From Roseovarius bejariae (GTDB lineage: Bacteria; Pseudomonadota; Alphaproteobacteria; Rhodobacterales; Rhodobacteraceae), in the NCBI RefSeq assembly GCF_009669325.1, contig NZ_SZWE01000001.1, forward strand, positions 402 through 64,401: a DNA stretch of 64,000 nucleotides, in the 5' to 3' direction. Shown in pieces: positions 34,348 to 43,666 of the stretch. Within the stretch, counting starts at the first letter, position 1; each line of letters starts with the position of its first letter. Under the pieces are notes generated by a model. That model was not told the origin of the DNA. It ran no database searches and saw only the letters and a list, made by a program, of their open reading frames with translations. A program made the translations under genes and the position numbers.

Positions 34348-34644
34348 CGGCACGTCGGAAGACGGGATTGCGGGACGAAGCAGACATTGAAATAGCCGCG
34401 CATCGGCGGGCCGCGGTGCGGCGATCCAACGATTGGTTTATGGCACTTTATCTCAGCCAAGTCCGAAAAACCTATGAGCGGAGTGCTTAGCTTTGCCAAA
34501 TCGCCGTGCCGGGGGGCGGCCCGGCGATGCGCGGCGGCCTGCGGCCTTGATTCCGCGCTGGAGCTTCGCGATCGAATGTCCAACAAGGGCTCGAACCGGT
34601 CGTTCACTCCTGTGAGACTCAAGCTTAACTCTTCGCCAGCCCCC

Positions 34645-34980
34645 TCAATGCGGGGTGGTGTCTGAAAACAGTTGGATCACCACGATCCCGCCAAGGATCA
34701 TGCCGGTTCCGATGATGGCGGGGGTGTCCAGTTTCTGGCCGAACATCGCGAAACCGATCATCGCGATAAACACGATCCCCAGCCCCGACCAGACCGCATA
34801 TGCGATGCCCACCGGGATATACTTGAGCGTCAGCCCCAGCAGGTAAAGCGCCACGGCATAGCCCACGACCGCCAGAAGAGTCGGTCCTGCCTTGGTGAAT
34901 TGCTGGCTGGCCTGCAAGGCACTGGTCGCCACGGTTTCGGCGGCGATGGCAAAGATCAACAGGATATAAACCTTGGTCAT
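34645..34980 (-). CDS. Small multidrug resistance (SMR) transporter
   Basis: A 111-residue protein with four membrane helices. The essential membrane glutamate is Glu15 in AIAAETVATSALQAS. YAVALYLLGLTLKYIPVGIA and AVWSGLGIVFIAMIGF are typical of the EmrE/QacE subfamily, with the GTGMILGGIVVIQLF helix at the end. It exports lipophilic cations by proton exchange as a dimer. It is a single gene with the same direction as the MFS exporter upstream, 70 bases away. Confidence 0.92.
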   Translation of the reverse strand: MTKVYILLIFAIAAETVATSALQASQQFTKAGPTLLAVVGYAVALYLLGLTLKYIPVGIAYAVWSGLGIVFIAMIGFAMFGQKLDTPAIIGTGMILGGIVVIQLFSDTTPH

Positions 34981-35050
34981 GACTGGGCCTTGATTGCGCG
35001 TTTCATGGCCTTGCTACGCGGTTTGGCAGGACGGGGCAAACCGGAAAACC

Positions 35051-36256
35051 TCAGGCGTATTCCTCGGCGCGGTGCAGGCGCACCATGAGGTAACGCGCCA
35101 CGCTGACCGCCACCAGAACCCCGGTGAGCAAGGGCAGGGGCGTGCCATCAAAGGCCAGTCCCACGGGGATCGTCAGGATCACCGACCCGACGGTCGCCAG
35201 CGCGCCCACCACACTGGCCGCCATGCCCGCCACATGGCCCAGCGGCTCCATCGCCAGGGCGTTGATATTGCCCAGCGTCAGCGCCGCCTGGAAAAAGATC
35301 GTGGTTTGCCAGACAAGGTAAACCGGAAAGCGCAGCCCCTCGGGCAGGCCGATCAGGAAAAGCGCCAGCACGATTGATGTCAGCCCGATTTGCAGGGCAA
35401 GCGTCGCCGAGATCATCCGGCGCATCCCGAGGCGCATGACCAGAGAGGCATTCAGGAAGCTGCCCGTCCCGGCACAGATCGCCATCATGAAGAACCATAA
35501 CGGGAACTGATCGGCCCGGTGGAAGGTTACTTCGAACAATTGCTGAATCGAACTGATCGAACTGAACAGCGTCGTCAGGCACAGGGTTTGCACCGCAATG
35601 GCGATACGCACCACAGGCGGGGCCAGCACCGCACGCAAAGCTTCTTTCAGGGCCGAGGCACTGAAGGGGCGGCGTGCCTCGCGCGGGAGAGGTTCGGCCA
35701 GCCGAAGGGTCAGCCAAAGACTGCTTATGGTGGCGAAGAGGATGAAACTTCCGAATATCCCGCGCCAGCCGGCGAGAACGATAATGCCGCTGCCCACCAG
35801 CGGCGCGACAGCCGGGGCGAGGGTAAAGACCATCATCACGAAACTGACGATGCGGGCCATCTCGCGGCCTGAATAGAGGTCCCGGATGATGGCAAGTGGC
35901 ACCACCCGCGCCGTGGCCGCCCCAAGCCCTTGCAGGACCCGCGCGGCCAGGATCAATTCCAAGGTGGGCGCCATCGCCGCCAGCGCCGCCCCGGCCATGT
36001 AAACCGCGGCCCCGCAGAGGATCACGCGTTTACGCCCGAAACTGTCAGACAACGGCCCGGTGAAAAAGGTCCCCACACCCAGCCCGAGGATAAAGGAGGT
36101 GACGATCAATTGTGCCCGGTTCAGGGCCTCGGGGGTCAACTCCTGCCCGATACGGGGCAGGGCGGGGAGCATGGCATCGATGGAAAAGGCCACTGTGGCC
36201 ACAAGCATCGCCATGAGCGCCACGAATTCCACGCGCCCCGGCGTGCCCGCCCTCAT
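35051..36256 (-). CDS. Bcr/CflA-type MFS drug exporter
   Basis: A 401-residue protein with twelve predicted helices. DAMLPALPRIGQEL and GTFFTGPLSDSFGRKRVIL (motif A between helices 2 and 3) match the Bcr/CflA drug-resistance group, as does VLQGLGAATARVVPLAIIRD (motif C-like region). It probably exports bicyclomycin-like or other small hydrophobic compounds by proton antiport. Its start overlaps the stop of the upstream K+ channel-like gene by four bases. Confidence 0.88.
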   Translation of the reverse strand: MRAGTPGRVEFVALMAMLVATVAFSIDAMLPALPRIGQELTPEALNRAQLIVTSFILGLGVGTFFTGPLSDSFGRKRVILCGAAVYMAGAALAAMAPTLELILAARVLQGLGAATARVVPLAIIRDLYSGREMARIVSFVMMVFTLAPAVAPLVGSGIIVLAGWRGIFGSFILFATISSLWLTLRLAEPLPREARRPFSASALKEALRAVLAPPVVRIAIAVQTLCLTTLFSSISSIQQLFEVTFHRADQFPLWFFMMAICAGTGSFLNASLVMRLGMRRMISATLALQIGLTSIVLALFLIGLPEGLRFPVYLVWQTTIFFQAALTLGNINALAMEPLGHVAGMAASVVGALATVGSVILTIPVGLAFDGTPLPLLTGVLVAVSVARYLMVRLHRAEEYA

Positions 36257-36627
36257 CGTTCGCCACTTTCGGGGGTGTCGGGATCGTTGGCCGCCTCGGG
36301 TTCTTCCTGATCATTTGGATGGCGATGCCCCAGTCGCGCGATCAGCCATTCAGTGTGTTCCTCGCGTTTCTTGACCGCGAAGGCACCGAATTGCTGGATC
36401 GCCACGGCAAAGATGCCAAGGCCCACAAGGATGAAAACCGTGGTGCCGATCTTGCCCATGGGGGTGGCGGGGACCAACTCGCCATACCCCACAGTGGAGA
36501 GGGTCACGACGGTAAAGAAATAACTATCGAGCCACGACCAGCCCTCGACACGGTGAAAGAACACCGTGCCGCCCGCGATGATAAGCAAAAGCATCGCCAG
36601 AAGGGTCAGGGCCTTGGCACCACGCAT
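36253..36627 (-). CDS. Two-helix potassium channel-like protein
   Basis: A 124-residue protein with two membrane helices and a pore loop between them. The selectivity filter TLSTVGYGE (about 43 to 51) is that of K+ channels. The C-terminal tail is charged and rich in Glu and Pro. It lacks an attached RCK domain. Members of the Ion_trans_2 family form tetrameric channels; gating here is unknown. It overlaps the exporter gene downstream and follows the DsbA-like gene by three bases. Confidence 0.88.
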   Translation of the reverse strand: MRGAKALTLLAMLLLIIAGGTVFFHRVEGWSWLDSYFFTVVTLSTVGYGELVPATPMGKIGTTVFILVGLGIFAVAIQQFGAFAVKKREEHTEWLIARLGHRHPNDQEEPEAANDPDTPESGER

Positions 36628-36630
36628 GGA

Positions 36631-37278
36631 TCAACCCTCACCCGCGGACAGTTGCCCGGTGATCTCGTCGATCACCCTGACCCACAACTCGGGCGGTTGC
36701 GCGCCGGGGACGGCGTGCTCTCCGTTGACGATGAAGGTCGGGACCGAGGTGATGCCCATCTCGCGGAACTGCTTGTCGCGTTCAATGATCGCCGCCTCAT
36801 CCGCGTCACTGTCCAGCAGGCGGCGCACCACGGCGGCGTCCATCTCAAGGCTGTCGGCCAGATCGGCCAGAACCTCGCGGTCGCCGATGTCGCGGCCGTC
36901 TTCGAAATAGGCTTTGAACAGGGCCACGGCCATGGCCATCTGCCGGTCTTCGATCCCCGCCCAATGGATCAGGCGGTGGGCATCCAGCGTGTTGGGCGTC
37001 CGTTCGATGGCTTCGAAGTTGATATTCAGCCCAGCCTCCCGGGCCTTTTCCACCACTGGCAAATAGGCCTGCACCGCGCCTTCCTGACCGCCGAACTTGG
37101 CCTCAAGATATGCGCGGCGGTCCATGCCCTCGCGCGGCATGTCGGGATTGAGCTGGAACGGATGCCAGTTGATCGAGAACGGGTGGTTCGGGCGCTCGGC
37201 AAGCGCCTGATCCAGAAGGGTTTTCCCGATGTAGCACCAGGGGCAGATCGGGTCAGAAATGATATCAAGCTTGACCAT
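36631..37278 (-). CDS. FrnE-like DsbA-family oxidoreductase
   Basis: A 215-residue protein from ATG at 37278 (MVKLDIISDPICPWCYIGKT). The CPWC active site is at 12 to 15 and the cis-Pro segment is GITSVPTF near 173. A long helical insertion lies between. It has no signal peptide, so it is cytosolic, unlike classical DsbA; this fits the FrnE/2-hydroxychromene isomerase-like group of thiol oxidoreductases. The gene overlaps the 3' end of the acyl-CoA synthetase gene by 14 bases. Confidence 0.88.
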   Translation of the reverse strand: MVKLDIISDPICPWCYIGKTLLDQALAERPNHPFSINWHPFQLNPDMPREGMDRRAYLEAKFGGQEGAVQAYLPVVEKAREAGLNINFEAIERTPNTLDAHRLIHWAGIEDRQMAMAVALFKAYFEDGRDIGDREVLADLADSLEMDAAVVRRLLDSDADEAAIIERDKQFREMGITSVPTFIVNGEHAVPGAQPPELWVRVIDEITGQLSAGEG

Positions 37279-38794
37279 GATGGGCCTTGTAGATCGGCCG
37301 CAATTCGCGACGCAGGATTTTCCCGTTGGCGCCACTGGGCAGCGCATCGAGGTGGTAAAAGCCGCGCGGGCGTTTGTAGGCGGCAAGGTTTTCGGTCACG
37401 TAAGCCTCAAGCGCTTCGGGATCAACCGGCGCGGGCCCGGTATAGAAGGCCATGATGACCCGTGCGTCTTTCTTGACCTCGATGTCGGTGACGGCGGATT
37501 GCGTGATACCGGGAAAGGCATTGAGCACCGCTTCGACCTCCATGGGCGACACACGAAAGCCGCCCGCGTTCATCATGTCATCGGCGCGGCCCAGATAGGT
37601 GATGTCGCCTGCGGCATCCATCATGCCCTGATCGCCTGTCAAAAACCATTCGCCCTGATACTTGTCGCGCGTGGCGGATTCGGCCTTGAGATAGCCCAGC
37701 ATCAGGCCCGGGTCGCTTTCATGCACCGCAATCGTGCCTTCCTCGCCGATCCCGACCGGGCCATCGGGGCCAATCACCGCCACACGCCGCCCCGGTTGCG
37801 GGCGGCCCAATGTGCCGGGGGTCGCCGGGTGGTCGGGGCTGGCCGAGATGAAGGTGGAGCATTCGGACATGCCGTAAGCCTCGTGGATGGCCGTCCCCGT
37901 GGCCTCCTCCCAAGCTTGCCGGATGGTGTCCGAGAGTTTCTCACCCGCCGCCAGACCGTGCCGCAGCTTGGGCAGCGATAGCGCCTCGCCAGTCAGCATC
38001 TTGCGGTAAACCCCCGGTGCCGCGGCAAAGATCGTCGCGTCATGCCGCTTGAGCAAAAGCGGCAGTTGCGCCGGTTCGATCCCCGCCTCGGGGATCAGGG
38101 CCGTGGCCCCCATGGTCCATGGGTCCATCAGGCCCGTGCCAAGGGTATAGGTCCAGTTGAAGGCCCCCGCGTGCAACAGCCGGTCGTCGGCGTGCAATCC
38201 GTACCAGCCCTGCATCATCATCTGCCGCGCCCAGATCGCGCGGTGCGCATGGCACACGGCACGCGGTACGCCCGAAGTGCCCGAGGTATAGATGATATAG
38301 GCAAGGCGGTTCGGGTCGCCCATGTCGAAACCGGCCGGGGGCAGGTCGCGCATCGCCTCAAGGTCCGGTTGGTCCAACACCGGCACATCCGTGTCCGGGC
38401 AGGTAATGCCGGTGCCACGCAGGATCAGCGAAGGGTCCAGCGTGTCGATCATCTTGGCCACTTCCGGCGAGGTCAACTGGCTTGAGGTGGGGACCGGCAG
38501 AAGGCCCACGGCAATCGCCCCGAGGTAGGCGATGGGAAACTCCACCGTATTGCCAAGTCGCATCAACACCCGGTCGCCGGGGGTCAGACCCGCCTGCAAA
38601 AGCCCCGTGCCGGTGCCAAGTACCGCCGCCTTGAGGCGCGCATAACTCCAGCGTTCCGACCCGCTCAGGCGCAGAACGGCCAGGGCGATCTTGTCGGGGG
38701 TGTCTTCGGCATGGTCCAGCACATGCGCCGCCAGATTGAAGGGCGCGGGGCAGGGGGTGACGGTCTGGGGATGGGTTTCTGCTCGCATACTCAC
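37265..38794 (-). CDS. AMP-dependent acyl-CoA synthetase
   Basis: A 509-residue ligase. The ATP-binding loop is AYIIYTSGTSGVPRAV (about 170), followed by HEAYGMSECSTFIS (about 300), the TGD motif in EWFLTGDQGMMD and the C-terminal catalytic Lys in SGANGKILRREL. It activates a carboxylic acid to its CoA thioester through an acyl-adenylate. Overall layout is closest to benzoate/aryl or medium-chain acyl-CoA ligases, but the substrate cannot be read from sequence. ATG at 38794 or 38788 are both possible. It overlaps the DsbA-like gene downstream and is divergent from a cupin regulator. Confidence 0.9.
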   Translation of the reverse strand: MSMRAETHPQTVTPCPAPFNLAAHVLDHAEDTPDKIALAVLRLSGSERWSYARLKAAVLGTGTGLLQAGLTPGDRVLMRLGNTVEFPIAYLGAIAVGLLPVPTSSQLTSPEVAKMIDTLDPSLILRGTGITCPDTDVPVLDQPDLEAMRDLPPAGFDMGDPNRLAYIIYTSGTSGVPRAVCHAHRAIWARQMMMQGWYGLHADDRLLHAGAFNWTYTLGTGLMDPWTMGATALIPEAGIEPAQLPLLLKRHDATIFAAAPGVYRKMLTGEALSLPKLRHGLAAGEKLSDTIRQAWEEATGTAIHEAYGMSECSTFISASPDHPATPGTLGRPQPGRRVAVIGPDGPVGIGEEGTIAVHESDPGLMLGYLKAESATRDKYQGEWFLTGDQGMMDAAGDITYLGRADDMMNAGGFRVSPMEVEAVLNAFPGITQSAVTDIEVKKDARVIMAFYTGPAPVDPEALEAYVTENLAAYKRPRGFYHLDALPSGANGKILRRELRPIYKAHHGQA

Positions 38795-38853
38795 CGATTA
38801 GGCCGCGCGACGGTCAGTTGCAAGTGGTCCGCCCGCTGCGTATAGGAGGGTTT

Positions 38854-39477
38854 ATGCAAAAAACGACCCCTGAAAACCTGATCCGCGTGGCCCGCGAAAA
38901 TGGCCAGCAGGAGGAGGCAGAGCCGCTGAACCTTGGCGAACGCGTGCGCGAATTGCGCACCGCGCGGGGCTGGACGCTGGAACAGGCGGCCAAACAGGCG
39001 GGGCTGGCGCGCTCGACCCTGTCGAAAATCGAGAACGGGCAGATGTCGCCAACCTACGATGCCTTGAAGAAGCTGGCCGTGGGTCTGGAAATTTCCGTGC
39101 CACAGCTGTTCACCCCGCCACAGCGTGAACAGGTCAATGGCCGGATGTCGGTGACCAAGGCAGGCGAGGGCACCCATCAGGCCACCGCCACCTATGAGCA
39201 CGAATTGCTGGGCGAAGCGCTGACCAAGAAGCAAATGCTGCCCTATCGCGCCCGCATCCGGGCCCGCGACATATCCGAATTCGACGGTTGGGTCCGCCAT
39301 GACGGCGAGGAATTCCTGTATGTCCTCACCGGGGTCGTGCGGCTTTATACCGAGTTTTACGAACCCCTTGAGATGCGCCGCGGCGACAGCGCCTATTACG
39401 ACGCGACCATGGGCCATAACGTCATATCGATCAGCGACGAGGATGCAACGATCCTCTGGGTGACGTCGCTGGCTTGA
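38854..39477 (+). CDS. XRE-cupin transcriptional regulator
   Basis: A 207-residue protein from ATG at 38854 with AGGAGGG upstream. A helix-turn-helix (about 24 to 78: LGERVRELRTARGWTLEQAA and KQAGLARSTLSKIENGQMSP) is joined to a C-terminal cupin_2 domain (EFDGWVRHDGEEFLYVLTGV, then RRGDSAYYDATMGHNVIS). This two-domain type regulates many catabolic genes and usually senses a small metabolite in the cupin barrel. It is divergent from the acyl-CoA synthetase gene 59 bases away, a likely target. The liv operon converges on it. Confidence 0.9.
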   Translation: MQKTTPENLIRVARENGQQEEAEPLNLGERVRELRTARGWTLEQAAKQAGLARSTLSKIENGQMSPTYDALKKLAVGLEISVPQLFTPPQREQVNGRMSVTKAGEGTHQATATYEHELLGEALTKKQMLPYRARIRARDISEFDGWVRHDGEEFLYVLTGVVRLYTEFYEPLEMRRGDSAYYDATMGHNVISISDEDATILWVTSLA

Positions 39478-39531
39478 ATGCCGCGACGGCCCACCCCTGG
39501 CCTGTCCCGGGACTTCGGGACCGTGCCCGAT

Positions 39532-40836
39532 TTATCTCCCCGGGATCAACCCGCGCGGGCTGAACCGCAGCACCAGTAGCAGGATCACCCCCATGGTCAG
39601 CAGGCGCATGTGCGCCGCACTTCCCAGAAGATGCTCTTTCAAGGCGCTGCCATCGGCCATGGGGGCGGTCACGATCTGCATGACCCAATGGCCCATCGGC
39701 TCCACCTGCACCCAGAGGAACCAGATCAGGAAACCACCCAAAACGGCGCCGAAATTGTTGCCCGAGCCGCCCACGATCACCATCACCCAGATCAGGAAGG
39801 TAAAGCGCAGCGGCTGGTACGCGGTCGGAATGAACTGACCGTCCAGCGTGGTCATCATCGCCCCGGCAATCCCGCACACCGCGCTGCCAAGGATGAAGAC
39901 CTGCAAATGCCGGCGCGTCACGTCCTTGCCCATGGCGCGGGCGGCGGTTTCGTTGTCGCGAATGGCGCGCATCATCCGGCCCCACGGGCTGTTGAGTGCC
40001 AGTTGCGCCAGTGTCAGGATCAGCACCAGAACCACGGCGAAAAGCCCGGCATAGCCCAGCTTGACCGTCAGCGAGGAGGCCGTCACCGGATCGAGGCCAA
40101 GGGCGCTGACCTGCTCCACGAAACCCGGGTCATTCTGCAAATCCACCTCATAGGGCACCGGGCGCGGCAAGCCGTTGACATTCTTCACGCCCCGCGCCAG
40201 CCAATCTTCGTTCTTGAGAACCGCGAGGATGATCTCGGCAATGCCCAGCGTCGCAATGGCCAGGTAATCACTGCGCAGGCCCAGGGCCGTCTTGCCGATC
40301 AGCCACGCGGCCCCGGCCGCCAGAATGCCACCGACAGGCCAGGCCAGAACAATGGGCAGGCCCAGCCCGCCAAGGTATCCGGTGGCCGCCGGGTTCACGT
40401 CTTCCACCGCCTCGACACCGGCGTCGAATACCGCGCGGAAGGCGAAAAAGCCGCCAACGAGGATCACCAGCATGGCCAGAACACGCATCGGCCCGCGTCC
40501 CATGCGATTGAACACCACGGCGGCCACCACGATCACCGCGGCACCAAGGACAAGCCCGGCAATCACGCCGACACCGCCCGCGGCCCAGGCCTCGGGCACC
40601 GGCGGCATCCCCACCAGAACGCCCGCCAGCCCGCCAAGCGCCACGAAACCCATGACGCCCACGTTGAACAGCCCCGCAAACCCCCATTGCAGGTTCAGCC
40701 CCAGCGACATGACCGCCGAAATCAGCCCCATGTTCAGGATCAAAAGGGCGGTGTTCCAGCTTTGCACGAAACCCGTGCCAAGGATCAACACGGCAACAAG
40801 GACGAAAAGCCCGGTGTTCTTGACCATTTCGCTCAT
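39532..40836 (-). CDS. livM: Branched-chain amino acid ABC permease LivM
   Basis: A 434-residue permease with about ten membrane helices. LRSDYLAIATLGIAEII (about 215) and GRMMRAIRDNETAARAMGKD (about 285) are the LivM signature segments, followed by LQVFILGSAVCGIAGAM. It pairs with LivH to form the membrane channel. It starts with an ATGA overlap with livH and is the last gene of the operon livK-livG-livF-livH-livM. Confidence 0.93.
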   Translation of the reverse strand: MSEMVKNTGLFVLVAVLILGTGFVQSWNTALLILNMGLISAVMSLGLNLQWGFAGLFNVGVMGFVALGGLAGVLVGMPPVPEAWAAGGVGVIAGLVLGAAVIVVAAVVFNRMGRGPMRVLAMLVILVGGFFAFRAVFDAGVEAVEDVNPAATGYLGGLGLPIVLAWPVGGILAAGAAWLIGKTALGLRSDYLAIATLGIAEIILAVLKNEDWLARGVKNVNGLPRPVPYEVDLQNDPGFVEQVSALGLDPVTASSLTVKLGYAGLFAVVLVLILTLAQLALNSPWGRMMRAIRDNETAARAMGKDVTRRHLQVFILGSAVCGIAGAMMTTLDGQFIPTAYQPLRFTFLIWVMVIVGGSGNNFGAVLGGFLIWFLWVQVEPMGHWVMQIVTAPMADGSALKEHLLGSAAHMRLLTMGVILLLVLRFSPRGLIPGR

Positions 40837-41846
40837 ACCGCTTTCCCCCGGAAAAGGCCCGTCGGGCGGAACAGAAGCACGATCAGCAGGATCACGAAAC
40901 TGACCGCGAATTTATAATTGGTCGACAGAAGCTGGACCAAGCCGTCGGGTTCCAATGCCTCGGGTGTGAGATAGGTCAGCACCTTTTTCCACGCGTAGGT
41001 GATCATCACCTCGGAAAAGGCGATCACATATCCCCCCGCAATGGCCCCCAGAGGGCTGCCAAGGCCGCCGACGATGGCGGCGGCAAAGACCGGCAGCAGA
41101 AGCTGGAAATAGGTGAAGGGCTTGAAGCTCTTGTCGAGGCCGTAAAGCGTGCCCGCGACCGTGGCCAGCGCCGCCACGATCAGCCATGTCACCATGACCA
41201 CCCGGTCGGGATTGATCCCCGACAACAGCGCCAGATCCTCGTTATCGGAATAGGCGCGCATGCTCTTGCCCGTGCGGGTGCGGTTGAGAAACCAGAACAA
41301 AAGCGCCACGACGATCACCGCCGTCACCACGGTAATGCCCTGCGTGGTCTTCAGGGCCAGCCCCTCGCGCAATCCCGTCAACTCCTTGAAATCCCGTGCC
41401 GAGATGATGAAGCGCTCGCCATCGGCAAAGCGTTGGTCGCCCGGCCCGATGATGAACCGCACCAGCCCGTTCATGATGAACATCACCCCGATCGAGACGA
41501 TGACGAAGATCACCGGCTTCGCTTTCTGCTCCCGGTAGAAGCGATACACCATGCGGTCGGTCACCAGAACCAGAGCCATGCAGGCCACGATCCCGAAGGG
41601 CAGGGCCAGAAGGGCCGTGGGCAGCGGCCCGAAACCGACGCCCGCAGCCTGCAACCCCCATGTCACGAGGATGGTGACCATGGTGCCAAAGGCCATGGTG
41701 TCGCCATGGGCGAAATTGGAAAACCGCAGGATGCCGTAAATCAACGTCACGCCAAGGGCCCCAAGCGCCAACTGGCTACCATAAGTCACCGCCGGGACCA
41801 GCACAAAGTTCGAAAGCGCCACGATGGCGTTCAGAAAGTCGATCAT
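40833..41846 (-). CDS. livH: Branched-chain amino acid ABC permease LivH
   Basis: A 337-residue permease. I chose ATG at 41846, with GGGGAG eight bases upstream; a GTG three codons earlier is possible. RFSNFAHGDTMAFGTMVTIL and SDNEDLALLSGINPDRVVMV (typical of LivH cytoplasmic loops) are visible, along with about eight hydrophobic segments. It forms the inner-membrane channel with LivM. It lies downstream of livF, with a 61-base gap that contains part of a dispersed repeat (TTCTTGGCGAAAATACTC). Confidence 0.93.
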   Translation of the reverse strand: MIDFLNAIVALSNFVLVPAVTYGSQLALGALGVTLIYGILRFSNFAHGDTMAFGTMVTILVTWGLQAAGVGFGPLPTALLALPFGIVACMALVLVTDRMVYRFYREQKAKPVIFVIVSIGVMFIMNGLVRFIIGPGDQRFADGERFIISARDFKELTGLREGLALKTTQGITVVTAVIVVALLFWFLNRTRTGKSMRAYSDNEDLALLSGINPDRVVMVTWLIVAALATVAGTLYGLDKSFKPFTYFQLLLPVFAAAIVGGLGSPLGAIAGGYVIAFSEVMITYAWKKVLTYLTPEALEPDGLVQLLSTNYKFAVSFVILLIVLLFRPTGLFRGKAV

Positions 41847-41907
41847 GCACCGCACTCCCCATGGTTCGGCATCTTCTTCTTGGCGAAAATACTCACGTCA
41901 TGCCCCC

Positions 41908-42624
41908 TCATCCGCCCAGGAAACTCTGCCGAACCTCGGCATCGGCCAGCAACTCCTTGCCCGTGCCGGTATGTGCATTGCGCCCCTGCACCAGAACATA
42001 GCCCTTGTCGGCGATCTCCAATGCCTGGCGCGCGTTCTGCTCGACCATCAGCACCGGAAGCCCGGTGCGCGCCACCTCGATGATCCGGTCGAATAGCTCA
42101 TCCATCACGATGGGGCTGACCCCCGCCGTCGGCTCGTCCAGCATCAGGACCTTTGGCTGCGTCATCAAGGCGCGGCCCACCGCCACCTGCTGCCGCTGGC
42201 CGCCCGACAACTCACCGGCGGCCTGCAACCGCTTGTCGCGCAGGATCGGGAACAGCTCATAGACCTGCTCCATGGTCCCCGAAATATCATCGTCACGAAT
42301 GAACGCGCCCATCTCAAGGTTTTCCTCCACCGTCATCGAGGTGAAGATGTTGTTGGTCTGCGGCACGAACCCCATGCCGTGGCGCACCCGCTCCTGCGGC
42401 GATAAGCCGGTGATGTCCTGCCCATCCAACCGCACCTGACCCTGCCGCAAATCGAGCATCCCGAAAACCGCCTTCATCGCGGTGGATTTGCCCGCGCCGT
42501 TGGGCCCGACGATCACGGCGATCTCACCTCGATCCACCGCAATGGTACAGTCATGCAGGATATCCGGGCCCCCACGGCCATAGCCGCCGGTCATGGCCTC
42601 ACCGATCAAAAACGGGTCACTCAT
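41908..42624 (-). CDS. livF: Branched-chain amino acid ABC ATPase LivF
   Basis: A 238-residue ATPase from ATG at 42624 (MSDPFLIGEAMTGGYGRGGP). Walker A IVGPNGAGKSTAM (about 38), signature LSGGQRQQVAVGRAL and Walker B VLMLDEPTAGVSP are complete, and the H loop region VLMVEQNARQAL is LivF-like. It energises transport with LivG. The 159-base gap to livG is occupied by a double hairpin repeat, so transcription through the operon may be partly attenuated there. Confidence 0.93.
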   Translation of the reverse strand: MSDPFLIGEAMTGGYGRGGPDILHDCTIAVDRGEIAVIVGPNGAGKSTAMKAVFGMLDLRQGQVRLDGQDITGLSPQERVRHGMGFVPQTNNIFTSMTVEENLEMGAFIRDDDISGTMEQVYELFPILRDKRLQAAGELSGGQRQQVAVGRALMTQPKVLMLDEPTAGVSPIVMDELFDRIIEVARTGLPVLMVEQNARQALEIADKGYVLVQGRNAHTGTGKELLADAEVRQSFLGG

Positions 42625-42639
42625 CCGCCCACCCCTTTT

Positions 42640-42718
42640 CATCTTTTTCATCTTTCCCGAAATACTCCGGGGGGCACGTTGAAAATCCCTGATTTTCAAC
42701 GTGGGGGGCAGCGCCCCC
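42640..42718. repeat. Dispersed hairpin repeat, copy between livG and livF
   Basis: ATCTTTCCCGAAATACTCCGGGG is followed by a perfect 13-bp hairpin, CACGTTGAAAATC (42675-42687) with GATTTTCAACGTG (42691-42703), and then GGGGGC-AGC-GCCCCC (42704-42718). The same two hairpins in the same order recur at 46149-46192. Confidence 0.85.
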
Positions 42719-42783
42719 AAGGCCTGCGTGGCCCGAACGCATCTCAACCTGTGTGGCGCAGCCACGCCTTTGGATCACACCGC

Positions 42784-43566
42784 TCACGCGCCCACCTGTT
42801 CCTTGTTCTTCAATCCCGTGCCCAGATAGGCCTCGATCACCGCCTCGTTGGCTTTGATCTCGTCCAGCGTGCCTTCGGCCAGAACCTTGCCCTCGGCCAT
42901 GCAGATCACCGGGTCGCAAAGCCGCCCGATGAAATCCATGTCGTGCTCGATCACCACGAAGGTGTAGCCGCGCTCGCGGTTCAACTGCTGGATCGCCTCG
43001 CCGATGGTCTTCAACAATGTGCGGTTCACCCCCGCGCCCACCTCGTCCAGAAACACGATCCGCGCGTCCACCATCATCGTGCGGCCCAGTTCCAGCAGCT
43101 TCTTCTGACCGCCCGAGACCTCTCCGGCGCGTTGGTTGGCCAGGTGTTCGATGGTCAAAAACTCCAGCACCTCGTCGGCCTTGGCGCGCAGCGCGCGTTC
43201 CTCGTCGGCAATCCGCTTGCGCCCGAACCACGTATTCCAAAGCCGCTCACCCGATTGACCGCCCGGTACCATCATCAGGTTCTCCCGGCAGGTCATCGAA
43301 GAAAACTCATGCGCAATCTGGAACGTCCGCAGCAATCCCTTGTGAAACAGCTCATGCGGCGGCAACCCGGTAATGTCCTCGCCCGCCATGGTCACCCGCC
43401 CCGAAGTGGGCGGCAAGACACCGGCAATCACGTTGAACAGGGTCGTCTTGCCCGCCCCGTTGGGGCCGATCAACCCGGTTATCGTACCTTCCGCGATGCT
43501 CAGGCTTGCGCCATCCACGGCGTGAAACCCGCCGAAATGCTTGTGCAGATCCTCGACGACGATCAT
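42784..43566 (-). CDS. livG: Branched-chain amino acid ABC ATPase LivG
   Basis: A 260-residue ATPase. Walker [15 protein letters not shown] (about 33), signature [16 protein letters not shown] and Walker [13 protein letters not shown] are present; note EVGAG in place of the more usual EPx[19 protein letters not shown] and the LivG-type C-terminus with [20 protein letters not shown] confirm the subtype. It works with LivF on the LivHM channel. Confidence 0.93.
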   Translation of the reverse strand: MIVVEDLHKHFGGFHAVDGASLSIAEGTITGLIGPNGAGKTTLFNVIAGVLPPTSGRVTMAGEDITGLPPHELFHKGLLRTFQIAHEFSSMTCRENLMMVPGGQSGERLWNTWFGRKRIADEERALRAKADEVLEFLTIEHLANQRAGEVSGGQKKLLELGRTMMVDARIVFLDEVGAGVNRTLLKTIGEAIQQLNRERGYTFVVIEHDMDFIGRLCDPVICMAEGKVLAEGTLDEIKANEAVIEAYLGTGLKNKEQVGA

Positions 43567-43615
43567 GCAAGTCCCCCCGAAACGGCCTCAGTCGACCGCC
43601 TAGTTATTGTTGGAG

Positions 43616-43640
43616 CGGCCCCGTGCCATCCACGGGACCG
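43616..43640 (-). other. Intercistronic hairpin between livK and livG
   Basis: CCCGTG (43620-43625) pairs with CACGGG (43631-43636), flanked by CGG and CCG. Lying just after the livK stop without a T run, it may stabilise livK mRNA or reduce read-through so that the binding protein is made in excess. Confidence 0.35.
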
Positions 43641-43666
43641 CCCGTTACCCTAGTCGGACAGTCGGA

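Noticed and set aside
34369..34490. A roughly 40-residue frame after hflX (ending with the residues QVRKTYERSA)
   Set aside because: The charged composition looks somewhat protein-like, but there is no ribosome site or family match and the frame runs back into hflX.
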